From the NCBI RefSeq assembly GCF_900177795.1, contig NZ_FXWJ01000001.1:620001-684000 (forward strand): a DNA stretch of 64,000 nt, read 5' to 3'. Source of the DNA: Plantibacter elymi (nom. nud.) (lineage in GTDB: Bacteria; Actinomycetota; Actinomycetes; Actinomycetales; Microbacteriaceae). Positions 57,901-64,000 of this stretch are shown piece after piece; positions within the stretch are counted from its first letter, which is position 1; each line of letters opens with the position of its first letter. The notes beneath the pieces were generated by a model that had not been told where the DNA came from, searched no databases, and saw only the letters and a list, made by a program, of their open reading frames with translations. Both the position numbers and the translations under genes were made by a program.

Positions 57901-58607
57901 TCGGCTACGCGACGGCGACGAGCGTCGACGGCCCGTGGACGTACCACGGTGTGATCCTGCAGAAGAAACCCGAACTCGGCATCCTCGCCACGGGTCACAG
58001 CTCGATCCTCAACGTGCCGGGAACCGACGACTGGTACATCGTCTACCACCGGTTCGCCATCCCGGGTGGTGACGGCCAGCACCGCGAGACGACGATCGAC
58101 CGGCTGACGTTCGACCCGGAGACGGGCCTCATGAACCCGGTCGTCCCGACCCTCGAGAGCGTCGGCCCACAGCGGATCGCGGTGCCCGGTGCCGAGGGCA
58201 CGCTGACGATCGACCAGCCGTCGGTGCGGGTGGGTGAGTCGATCTCGGTGTCCGGGTCCGGCTTCGCCGCGGGGGAGCAGGTGCGGTTCACGCTGTTCTC
58301 CACCCCGACCGACCTCGGGACCGTCGTCGCGGACGCTTCGGGTGCGTTCGTGGCGACGCTCACGGTGCCCGCTTCGGTGGCGCCGGGAGCGCACACCCTC
58401 CAGGCGCTGGGCGCCGATTCCGGCATCACGGCCGAGGCGGCGCTGACGGTCCTGGCCGCAGACGCCGCGGCTCCCGGAGTCACGGGCTCCGGTCCTGGTG
58501 CGCTGTCGACCACCGGTGTCTCGGTCGTCGGATTCCTCGGCCTGGCCGGGCTGCTCCTCGCAGCCGGCGCGTGGCTGGTCGTCCGTCGCCGACGCGTCGC
58601 CTCCTAG
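54996..58607 (+). CDS. Surface-anchored protein with two GH43 domains (arabinan/arabinofuranoside hydrolase)
   Basis: A 1203-residue secreted enzyme. Order: signal peptide (1-30); Ig-like domain (~50-135); first GH43 five-bladed propeller (~138-460; LRDPFLIRS with Asp192, TWAPEAYYD); a LamG-like jellyroll carbohydrate module (~465-680; YDFAESAGSTLNDVSGNGLD, LQLDGGDDYVKLPD); a small strand-rich linker; a second GH43 (~760-1060; LYADPNVFVWGDTYYIYATSDG with the base Asp ~769, NAWAPTIG, DFREGAFV with acid Glu ~942); an Ig-like repeat; and a sortase-type tail LSTTG (~1170), hydrophobic stretch and RRRR. It should cut arabinan side chains at the cell wall and feed the transporter encoded upstream. 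AGGAG precedes the ATG. Confidence 0.87.
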   Translation: MRQLRLKTVVATSIAALILPLVGASGAAAAVPSGAAPTATSQSGFRAAPTAQEDLDAAAAALSIANVDDVRGNLTLPGAPEGIDIAWASSDTTVITIDGVVTRPATDTTVTLTATLSQGEATATREFTATVRAAIAAPDYEGYAFAYFTGNSLAGENIYFAASEGNNALDWNELNAGRPVLTSDEGTKGLRDPFLIRSPEGDTFYLIATDLSIGSGTSWGDSVRKGSHYLEVWESHDLVTWSDQRHIEVAPENAGNTWAPEAYYDDTIGAYVVFWASSLYGADDPDHTGNSYHRMMYATTRDFTTFSEPQVWQDQGVSRIDSTVIKSSDTYYRFTKDEGAGGTGCADIIQESSTDLRATLESWTVLDSCIGRDAGTSAVEGPTAFAANPGDVNGDKFYLFVDEYGGRGYIPLETEDIANPDWQVAKDYDLPASPRHGTVLPVTAAELQLLEDSLGGAPEPLPANEDGEIVRYDFAESAGSTLNDVSGNGLDAAVEGGATFSDGALQLDGGDDYVKLPDNLLAGVKDVTVEAEVWIDPTQANPYFIYGLGNTTGGAGDGYLFSTGNAYRTSLATGNWSTEQTVSQGKDLTRGRWAKLTYTLQGTTATIYLDGIAVGTGTVTSDPGDIGGGWTSANYLGRSNYDADNRLKGAFREFAIYNRALSADEVLAGSGNTAALTDIGLEEDVLKTAPIVDNDRHEVVFPVRPGTDRTVLSPTFTTAAGVTASPASGTAVDLSSPVTVTLTPTSGAAVTWTMRAVEMKSPVIPGLYADPNVFVWGDTYYIYATSDGFAGWGGKEFFVWSSKDLVDWERSAEPILTLDGANGNVPWATGNAWAPTIGEKDGKFFFYFSGHNPSVDRKTIGVAVADSPTGPFTAQPNAMILNDEAVTSGQAIDPATFTDPVTGKSYLFWGNGSPVYAELSDDMLSIKADTLKRIDGLTDFREGAFVNYRDGIYHLTYSIDDTGSENYRVGYATATSVDGPWTYHGVILQKKPELGILATGHSSILNVPGTDDWYIVYHRFAIPGGDGQHRETTIDRLTFDPETGLMNPVVPTLESVGPQRIAVPGAEGTLTIDQPSVRVGESISVSGSGFAAGEQVRFTLFSTPTDLGTVVADASGAFVATLTVPASVAPGAHTLQALGADSGITAEAALTVLAADAAAPGVTGSGPGALSTTGVSVVGFLGLAGLLLAAGAWLVVRRRRVAS

Positions 58608-58625
58608 CCCGCGCCGACACCGCAT

Positions 58626-58667
58626 CGATCCCGTCCGGGGTGACCATCGTCACATCGGGCGGGATCG
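58626..58667. terminator. Bidirectional-looking hairpin after the GH43 gene
   Basis: CGATCCCG (58626-58633) pairs with CGGGATCG (58660-58667), with further pairing CCG/CGG and GTGA/TCAC inside. It lies between the GH43 gene and the convergent oxidoreductase gene. Confidence 0.7.
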
Positions 58668-58697
58668 TTGCTGTTCTGTCGCGACGAACCGGGCAGA

Positions 58698-59630
58698 TCA
58701 TGCCGGCAGGACGATCACCTTGCCGGCGATCCGGCCCGCAGCGGCTTCGGCGTGGAGTGCGGGCAGCTCCGTGAGCGGGATCCGGCGCGTCACCTCAACC
58801 GTCAGCGATCCCTCGTCGACGAGCGACACGAGGGTCGACAGGCGGTCGCGGTTCCGCAGGACGAAGACCGTCGCCGCGCGGACCTGCCGCGCCTCGTCCC
58901 CGGGCGTCGGCATCCACGCGGTGGTACTCACCACCGCGCCGCCGTCGCGGACGAGACCGACGAGCTCCTCGAACTGCTCCGGGTCGATCGGAGCGAGGTT
59001 GAGGAGGACGTCGACGGGCTCGGAGACCGCACTGAGGAGGTCGGACGCCGTGTGGTCCACGACCTCGTCCGCCCCGGCGGCTCGGACGGCCGCCTCACTC
59101 CGAGGGCTCGCCGTCGCGATGACGTGCACCCCGGCGCGCTTGGCGAGTTGGATCGCGTACTTGCCGACGACCCCTCCTGCGCCGACGATCAGGACGCGCT
59201 CACCCGACTCGAGACCGCCGTCGTCGAACAGCGCCTGCCAGGCGGTCAGGGCGACCGAGGGGAGGGCAGCGGCGTCCGCGAGCGGGATGGTCGTCGGTGC
59301 TGCGACGACGGCCTCCGCCGGTGCGACGACGTACTCGGCCGCGCCGCCGTCGAGCTCCATCGGGAGGAAGCCGATGACCGCGTCGCCGACCGTGAGCCCC
59401 TCGACGCCCTCACCGATCGCGTCGATCGTGCCCGACACGTCGTAACCGGGGACGTGGGGGAGCTGGACCGGGATCGGCAGGAAGCCGGCCCGCATGCCGT
59501 TGTCGGCCGCGTTGAACGCCGACGCGGCGACGCGAATGCGCACCTGCCCCGCGGCTGGACTCGGCTGCTCGATGTCGCCGTAGTGGAGGACCTCGGGTCC
59601 GCCGACCTCGTGGAACTGGACTGCCTGCAT
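58698..59630 (-). CDS. NADPH:quinone oxidoreductase-like MDR enzyme
   Basis: A 310-residue zinc-free medium-chain reductase. The N-terminal GroES-like part (MQAVQFHEVGGPEVLHYGDIEQP, HVPGYDVSGTIDAIGEGVEGLTVGD) is followed by the Rossmann fold with GAGGVVGKYAIQLAKRAG and ATASPRSEAAVRAAGADEVVDH. The ATG at 59630 has AAGGAG. It is divergent from a MarR gene; two matching palindromes between them imply repression by MarR and induction by a quinone or electrophile. Confidence 0.9.
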   Translation of the reverse strand: MQAVQFHEVGGPEVLHYGDIEQPSPAAGQVRIRVAASAFNAADNGMRAGFLPIPVQLPHVPGYDVSGTIDAIGEGVEGLTVGDAVIGFLPMELDGGAAEYVVAPAEAVVAAPTTIPLADAAALPSVALTAWQALFDDGGLESGERVLIVGAGGVVGKYAIQLAKRAGVHVIATASPRSEAAVRAAGADEVVDHTASDLLSAVSEPVDVLLNLAPIDPEQFEELVGLVRDGGAVVSTTAWMPTPGDEARQVRAATVFVLRNRDRLSTLVSLVDEGSLTVEVTRRIPLTELPALHAEAAAGRIAGKVIVLPA

Positions 59631-59650
59631 GATGCTCTCCTTCGTCAAGT

Positions 59651-59666
59651 GCTTCGAATTTGAAGC
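59651..59666. promoter_or_regulatory. MarR operator 1
   Basis: GCTTCGAATTTGAAGC, an inverted repeat with GCTTC/GAAGC arms, 21 bases before the oxidoreductase start. Confidence 0.68.
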
Positions 59667-59687
59667 AACTGGCATGACGATAACACT

Positions 59688-59703
59688 GCTTCGAACTCGA
59701 AGC
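59688..59703. promoter_or_regulatory. MarR operator 2
   Basis: GCTTCGAACTCGAAGC, the same palindrome as operator 1 with two changes, 37 bases away and adjacent to the MarR gene's -10 (TAGAAT, 59710-59715). Confidence 0.68.
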
Positions 59704-59721
59704 AACACCTAGAATGGATCC

Positions 59722-60216
59722 ATGGCCGAAACCCCTGCATCCCTCACCCCGACCGAGCTCGGCGCGTACTTCGCGTTCACCGAGGTGAGTAGCCTCCTGC
59801 GTCCGGCGGTCGAGCAGCAGCTCCGTGAGGCGGGGGAGTTGAGCTACGTCCAGTTCCAGTTGCTGGCGCGCCTCGGTGATGCGCCGGACGGTCACCAGCG
59901 CATGACGGACCTCGCGGACGGCGTGGTCTACAGCCGCAGTGGGCTCACCTACCAGGCGCAGTTGCTTGAACAGCGCGGACTCATCACCCGTTCACCATCA
60001 CCCGACGACGAGCGCAGCACGGTCGCGGCGATCACGACGGCCGGCCGGGACGTGCTCGCCGCGGTCTTCCCCGGTCACATCCAGGCCGTCCGGGATCTGC
60101 TCTTCGCGCCACTCGACGGCCACGAGGTCAGCGAGCTTGCCCGTATCCTCGGGCGGGTCAGCGAGCACCTCCGGGCGGCCCCGCCGCGCTCGGCAGGGCG
60201 TCGTCGGAAGGCGTGA
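59722..60216 (+). CDS. MarR-family regulator
   Basis: A 164-residue winged-helix repressor: AGELSYVQFQLLARLGDAPDGHQRMTDLADGVVYSRSGLTYQAQLLEQRGLITRSPSPDDERSTVAAIT, split here for reading, covers the DNA-binding domain and wing (Asp-Asp-Glu-Arg-Ser). TAGAAT six bases before the ATG makes it leaderless, and operator 2 touches this promoter, so it is autoregulated together with the oxidoreductase. Confidence 0.9.
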   Translation: MAETPASLTPTELGAYFAFTEVSSLLRPAVEQQLREAGELSYVQFQLLARLGDAPDGHQRMTDLADGVVYSRSGLTYQAQLLEQRGLITRSPSPDDERSTVAAITTAGRDVLAAVFPGHIQAVRDLLFAPLDGHEVSELARILGRVSEHLRAAPPRSAGRRRKA

Positions 60217-60231
60217 TCGGGATGTTGTAAA

Positions 60232-60271
60232 CCACGCAGCCCTCGGCCGAATCCGACCGAGGGCTGCGTGG
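60232..60271. terminator. Bidirectional terminator between marR and terD
   Basis: A perfect 15-bp inverted repeat (60232-60246 and 60257-60271) with a 10-base loop, preceded by a short AT-rich run (tgttgtaaa) that gives a U-tract on the minus strand. Confidence 0.85.
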
Positions 60272-60285
60272 GTGATCGTGCCGAC

Positions 60286-60864
60286 TCAGTCGAGCGGGAC
60301 GCCGAAGTCGCCCGCGATGCCGGCCAGGCCGGTGGTGTAGCCCTGGCCGACGGCACGGAATTTCCACTCCGAGTTGTACCGGTAGATCTCGGCGAACAGC
60401 ATCGCCGTCTCCTGCGAGGCGTCCTCGGTGAGGTCGTAGCGGACGATCTCCTGCTGGTCCTGGTCCATGACCCGGCAGAAGGCGTCGCGGACCTGGCCGA
60501 AGTTCTGGCGGCGGTTGTCGGCGTCGTGGATCGAGACCGCGATGACGATGCGAGAGACGTCGGGCTCCACGGCGCGGAGGTCGATCGTGATCTGCTCGTC
60601 GTCGCCGTCACCCTCGCCGGTGCGGTTGTCGCCCTGGTGCACGACCGAGCCGTCGGGCGTCGACATCTGGTTGTAGAAGATGAAGTCCGCGGGGCTGCGG
60701 ATCTTGCCGTTCTCGGCGACGAGGATGGCGGATGCGTCGAGGTCGAACGCGACGCCGACGGTGGTGCGCGGGTCCCACCCGAGACCGACCGTGGCGATGG
60801 TCAGCCCGGGGCTGGTCTTCGTGAGCGAGAGGTTGTTGCCTTTGGAGAGGCTGAGGCCTGCCAT
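60286..60864 (-). CDS. TerD-family stress protein
   Basis: A 192-residue calcium-binding-type TerD protein: MAGLSLSKGNNLSLTK, the VGLGWDPR turn, FDLDASAILVAENGK with acidic Ca2+ ligands, DFIFYNQMSTPDGSVVHQGDNRTGEGDGDDEQI, and GQGYTTGLAGIAGDFGV at the end. It belongs to the tellurite-resistance/general stress group. GAAGGAA precedes the ATG at 60864. Stands alone, far from the TerC gene of this window. Confidence 0.93.
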   Translation of the reverse strand: MAGLSLSKGNNLSLTKTSPGLTIATVGLGWDPRTTVGVAFDLDASAILVAENGKIRSPADFIFYNQMSTPDGSVVHQGDNRTGEGDGDDEQITIDLRAVEPDVSRIVIAVSIHDADNRRQNFGQVRDAFCRVMDQDQQEIVRYDLTEDASQETAMLFAEIYRYNSEWKFRAVGQGYTTGLAGIAGDFGVPLD

Positions 60865-60980
60865 GGGTGTGTTCCTTCGAGAGTGCTCGGTGATGTTCGA
60901 ACCTCCATCCTGCCTTGTTCCGGCTGAGTTTGGAGTGGGTTGTGGAGGATCGACCAGCCACCCCACGGCCGGAGCGGCGG

Positions 60981-61751
60981 TCAGGCGCCGTCCGCTCCGG
61001 GGGAGCCGGCCGCCGTGACCTCGTCGAGCGGCACTTCCTCTCGGGCGACCGCAGCGGCGACGTCACCGAGCCGCCGCTGGCGGGTGCGTGCGTACTGCCG
61101 GATCATCCCGAAGGCCGTGTCCATGTCGACTCCCGCCGCACGGGCCAGATACCCCTTCGCCTGTTCGATGGCGATCCGGCTGTCGAGTGCGCGCTCGAGT
61201 TGCTCGGCGGCGAGCGTCGCGTTCTCGATCGTGCGTTGCTGGAGGAGGCTGATCGTCGCGACATCGGCCAGCGCCTGGGCGGCGCGGGCGTCGGCGCCGT
61301 TGAGGGCTCCCTCGGTCTCGCGGAACAGGTTCAGTGACCCGACGGTCGTGTCGCGGAGCCGCATGGGGATCGCGTGGACGCCCGCGTACCCTCGTTCCTG
61401 CGAGGCCGCGGCGAACCTCGGCCAGTGCTCCTGGAGCTCCTCGGCGCTCTCCGCGGTGACCAGTCGGCCGGTCGTCACCGCTGCGATGCACGGCCCCTCG
61501 CCGGCGTTGAGTTGGAGGAGACCGATGAACTCGCTCCGCTCGCTCGTGGACGCGACGACCTGCAGGACGTCGTCGCGGTCTGCCAGGTGGATGGCCCCGG
61601 CGGCGGCGTCGAACAATTCGACCGCCCGGTCGACCAGCGTCTGCAGCACGTCGACGACGTCGTAGTCGGCGACGAGGCTGTCGGTGAGGGTCACGAACGT
61701 CTCGATGAGCCGTGCTTCGCGCGTGTCGTCCATGGGCGTGTTTGTCCTCAT
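60981..61751 (-). CDS. GAF-ANTAR RNA-binding antiterminator
   Basis: A 256-residue regulator. A GAF sensor domain (~20-170; ADYDVVDVLQTLVDRAVELFDAAAGAIHL, GEGPCIAAVTTG) is followed by the ANTAR RNA-binding helical domain (~180-245; LERALDSRIAIEQAKGYLARAAGVDMDTAFGMIRQYARTRQ). Such proteins release stalled transcription at paired hexaloop hairpins. ATG at 61751; a second ATG at 61733 may be the true start. An inverted repeat GTTGATC-agcg-GATCAAC (61754-61771) touches the start. Confidence 0.88.
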   Translation of the reverse strand: MRTNTPMDDTREARLIETFVTLTDSLVADYDVVDVLQTLVDRAVELFDAAAGAIHLADRDDVLQVVASTSERSEFIGLLQLNAGEGPCIAAVTTGRLVTAESAEELQEHWPRFAAASQERGYAGVHAIPMRLRDTTVGSLNLFRETEGALNGADARAAQALADVATISLLQQRTIENATLAAEQLERALDSRIAIEQAKGYLARAAGVDMDTAFGMIRQYARTRQRRLGDVAAAVAREEVPLDEVTAAGSPGADGA

Positions 61752-62019
61752 CTGTTGATCAGCGGATCAACCGTAACCGAGGCCGGAGGTCGTCCATGAC
61801 CGCCGGTGGTCGAGATCCGCTCGTGCGGATTTGCACCGGGTCGCGAGACCGTTCTACGCTGAACGAGCGCTGCCCCAGACCCCGGTTGCCGGATTGTCCG
61901 TCCTTTCTGATGATGCCCAGGAGCCTCATGAGCACGCACCCCGTCGGCCTTCTTCGCGCGCGCCATCGGCGACCATCGTGGTCGACGAGGCCGCCAGTCG
62001 CACCGGCGGAGGGCGTCCG

Positions 62020-63129
62020 ATGACGGTCGAACGCAGCAGCGGGTTCCGGAGGACCGGACCCAGTGGGAGACCCCGGACAGGCGGGACGTCGAGCTACTCC
62101 GCGATCCTCGCCGAGGTGAAGTCGGCCGGTCTGCTCCGACGACGCTACGGCTTCTACTGGACGCTGTTCGCCGTGCTCGTGCTGGCCACCGCCGGCTGCT
62201 GGGTCGCCTTCGCGTTCCTCGGTGAGTCCTGGCTGCAGCTGTTGGTCGCGGCCGCTCTGGGTGTGCTGTTCACGCAGTTCGCCTTCCTGTCGCACGAGGC
62301 CGCGCATCGGCAGGTGTTCGAGTCCCGTGCCTGGAACGACTGGGCGGGCCGCTTCCTCGGAACCTTCCTGGTCGGACTGAGCTACTCGTGGTGGATGAAC
62401 AAGCACACCCGTCACCACGGCAACCCCAACACGGTGGGCAAGGACCCCGACATCGAACCCGACACGATCCGCTTCCTGCCCGAGGACGTCGACACCGTGC
62501 GGAACCGGGCGGCGAGGATCTTCTACCGTCACCAGGGTTGGTTGTTCTTCCCCCTCCTCACCCTCGAAGGCCTCAACCTGCACTGGCTCGCGATCCGCTC
62601 CGTCGTCAGCGGTGTCGGGACGCGGGCCGGCGTGCGCGACCGGGTGATCGAGGGCGTGATGCTCGTCGCACGCTTCGGAATCATCCTCACGGTCGTGTTC
62701 TGGTTCCTGCCGTTCGGTATGGCGTGCGCGTTCCTCGGTGTGCAGCTCGCGGTGTTCGGCGTCATGATGGGTGCCTCGTTCGCCCCGAACCACAAGGGGC
62801 TGCCGACGATCGCCCATGACGCGAACGTCGACTTCTTCTCCCGGCAAGTCCTGACGTCGCGGAACGTGGCCGGCGGATGGTGGGTGTCGTTCCTCATGGG
62901 CGGCCTGAACTACCAGGTCGAGCACCACCTGTTCCCCTCGATGCCGCGCCCCGCGCTCAAGGAGGCTCGACGGCTGGTCCGCGACCACTGCGCCGCGCTC
63001 GACGTCCCCTACACGGAGACCACCTTGCTACGCTCCTACGGGATCGTCATCCGTTACCTCAACCGCGTCGGTCTCGGGGCTCGAGACCCGTTCGCGTGTC
63101 CGCTCGTCGCCGAGCTCCGCATCCACTGA
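62020..63129 (+). CDS. Membrane fatty-acid desaturase
   Basis: A 369-residue di-iron desaturase. All three His boxes are present: HEAAH (92-96), HTRHH (129-133) and QVEHH (~300), with four or five hydrophobic segments. It introduces double bonds into lipid acyl chains, adjusting membrane fluidity. The ATG at 62020 is chosen because GGAGGG lies six bases before it; the open frame continues 63 codons upstream without a ribosome site. Confidence 0.9.
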   Translation: MTVERSSGFRRTGPSGRPRTGGTSSYSAILAEVKSAGLLRRRYGFYWTLFAVLVLATAGCWVAFAFLGESWLQLLVAAALGVLFTQFAFLSHEAAHRQVFESRAWNDWAGRFLGTFLVGLSYSWWMNKHTRHHGNPNTVGKDPDIEPDTIRFLPEDVDTVRNRAARIFYRHQGWLFFPLLTLEGLNLHWLAIRSVVSGVGTRAGVRDRVIEGVMLVARFGIILTVVFWFLPFGMACAFLGVQLAVFGVMMGASFAPNHKGLPTIAHDANVDFFSRQVLTSRNVAGGWWVSFLMGGLNYQVEHHLFPSMPRPALKEARRLVRDHCAALDVPYTETTLLRSYGIVIRYLNRVGLGARDPFACPLVAELRIH

Positions 63130-63177
63130 GTCACCATCACCGATCACCATCACCCCACGGAATCAGGAACCCAAGCC

Positions 63178-63333
63178 ATGCAGATCATCATCGTGCTCCT
63201 CGTCATCTGGGCGATCCTCTCCATCGTCGGCTTCGCGCTGAAGGGCCTGCTGTGGCTCGGGATCATCGGCATCGTCCTCATCATCGGCACGATCGTCTTC
63301 GGCGCCATCCGGCGCGCAGCCAGCAAGCGCTAG
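63178..63333 (+). CDS. Small hydrophobic membrane protein
   Basis: A 51-residue protein with two hydrophobic segments (IIIVLLVIWAILSIVGFAL; WLGIIGIVLIIGTIVFGAI) and a basic tail RRAASKR. It starts 48 bases after the desaturase stop on the same strand, with GGAA upstream of the ATG. Small hydrophobic proteins like this are common in actinobacteria. Function unknown; membrane association with the desaturase is inference. Confidence 0.7.
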   Translation: MQIIIVLLVIWAILSIVGFALKGLLWLGIIGIVLIIGTIVFGAIRRAASKR

Positions 63334-63418
63334 CCCACGGGTGTACTGACGGGAAGATCGCGGGCGTGAAGTTCGACTCGCGGGTCGACACCTGGGACCT
63401 GGGGGACGGTCACACGCT

Positions 63419-63961
63419 CTACGGCTCGTCGTCCCAGGGGACCGGCGTCGTCGTGCCCGACTGCACGTCGCTGCGGAGGATCGCGTAGGCGACCGATGCG
63501 AGTGGCAGTCCGCCGTCGACGGGCCAGCCCTCGCGGTAGTGGGCCTCCTTCACCCAGCCGGCCCGACGGAAGGCACGACGCATGGCGACGTTGTCCTCGC
63601 GGGTCTGCCCTTCGAGCTTGCGGACCGACGGGAACCGCCCGAACACCTCGGTGACAATGACCGGCAGCACCGCTGTTCCGATCCCGCGCCCTCGCGCGTC
63701 CTCGGCGAGCCGCAGGTCGATCAACGCCGCGTCGTCCTCCAGGTCCTCGAGGGTGACGACTCCCACCACCTCGCCGTCTGCGAGTACCCAGCATCCGAAG
63801 GCGCCGGGCCCGTCGACGACGCCGGCCACCAGGCGTGCACGCGCATCCTCAGTTGTCGGTCGCGGTCGCATGTGGAAGGGGAACTCGTGAGTGCTCAAGA
63901 ACTCGACGAACGCGTCGTCGTCCCGAGGGCGCTCCATGGGTTGCAGGCTCAGCTGTGACAT
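63419..63961 (-). CDS. GNAT-family N-acetyltransferase
   Basis: A 180-residue acetyltransferase. The acetyl-CoA loop is RLAEDARGRGIGTA; a strand AALIDLRL, then TREDNVAMRRAFRRAGWVKEAHYREGW is the usual C-terminal part. The substrate may be a ribosomal protein, antibiotic or small amine. GATACT at 63968-63973 is six bases before the ATG. It faces the membrane protein gene. Confidence 0.88.
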   Translation of the reverse strand: MSQLSLQPMERPRDDDAFVEFLSTHEFPFHMRPRPTTEDARARLVAGVVDGPGAFGCWVLADGEVVGVVTLEDLEDDAALIDLRLAEDARGRGIGTAVLPVIVTEVFGRFPSVRKLEGQTREDNVAMRRAFRRAGWVKEAHYREGWPVDGGLPLASVAYAILRSDVQSGTTTPVPWDDEP

Positions 63962-64000
63962 CAGCCCAGTATCGCAAGGTCGCCACGGCGCGTGCCCGAC

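Noticed and set aside
54645-58625. A 1326-codon open frame on the minus strand opposite the GH43 gene
   Set aside because: Shadow frame of GC-rich coding sequence: Arg/Asp/Val-rich low-complexity product, no start signal, and the plus strand encodes clear domains.
1-64000. tRNA or rRNA genes
   Set aside because: None recognised by eye on either strand; a dedicated search would be needed to exclude them.

Overview
The window is very GC-rich and densely coded. Its codon bias, DtxR-type iron box, leaderless promoters (a TAnnnT hexamer six bases before the start codon) and dispersed repeats built on the word ggtccctgagc(c/t)tgtcgaaggg all fit an actinobacterium. Gene content points to the Microbacteriaceae/Micrococcales, but the genus cannot be fixed from this sequence. 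Only protein genes and regulatory elements are visible; no tRNA or rRNA was seen.

Layout. 1-4.5 kb: the end of an ABC exporter operon, a lipoprotein serine hydrolase, a strong hairpin, then a NarL-type two-component system. 4.5-9.7 kb: a visibly less GC-rich island with a Hachiman-type defence pair (HamA nuclease, HamB helicase) and a DUF3223 gene. The island is bracketed by two copies of the 3' end of the response-regulator gene and carries a decayed serine-recombinase remnant near its right end. 9.7-12.7 kb: an iron-siderophore ABC operon behind a DtxR/IdeR-like box. 12.7-17.5 kb: a META lipoprotein, a PhzF protein, a cupin and a DUF2207 membrane protein. 17.5-22.4 kb: an NCS1 permease, a carbon-nitrogen hydrolase, a LysR regulator and a HisD-family dehydrogenase, probably one catabolic unit. 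22.4-28.5 kb: a HEAT-repeat protein, a NIPSNAP protein, a second two-component system, and a sugar aminotransferase with a glycosyltransferase. 28.5-33.1 kb: two HSL-type hydrolases and an MFS transporter divergent from a LacI regulator, with well-placed palindromic operators. 33.2-35.7 kb: cstA and a YbdD/YjiX partner.

36-38.2 kb is a repeat-rich patch (21-bp tandem, 74-bp tandem and an inverted pair) around a DUF222/HNH gene. 38.2-43.5 kb holds a YxiG-like protein, an AAA+ ATPase with a TPR-like partner, SoxR with a SoxR box, and small conserved proteins. 43.5-47 kb: an MBL hydrolase with a TetR regulator behind three evenly spaced operators, an SRAP protein, and TerC under a yybP-ykoY manganese riboswitch. 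47-58.7 kb is a furanose-sugar locus: a LacI regulator and an extra sugar ABC ATPase diverge from a YtfQ-YtfR-YtfT-YjfF-like transporter and a large surface-anchored protein with two GH43 domains. The shared promoter has two matching operators. 58.7-64 kb: a quinone oxidoreductase divergent from a MarR regulator with twin operators, TerD, GAF-ANTAR, a fatty-acid desaturase, a 51-residue membrane protein and a GNAT acetyltransferase.

The main theme is local regulation: most operons carry a dedicated regulator next to palindromic sites that can be read directly. The main accessory element is the Hachiman/DUF3223 island inserted directly after a response-regulator gene.
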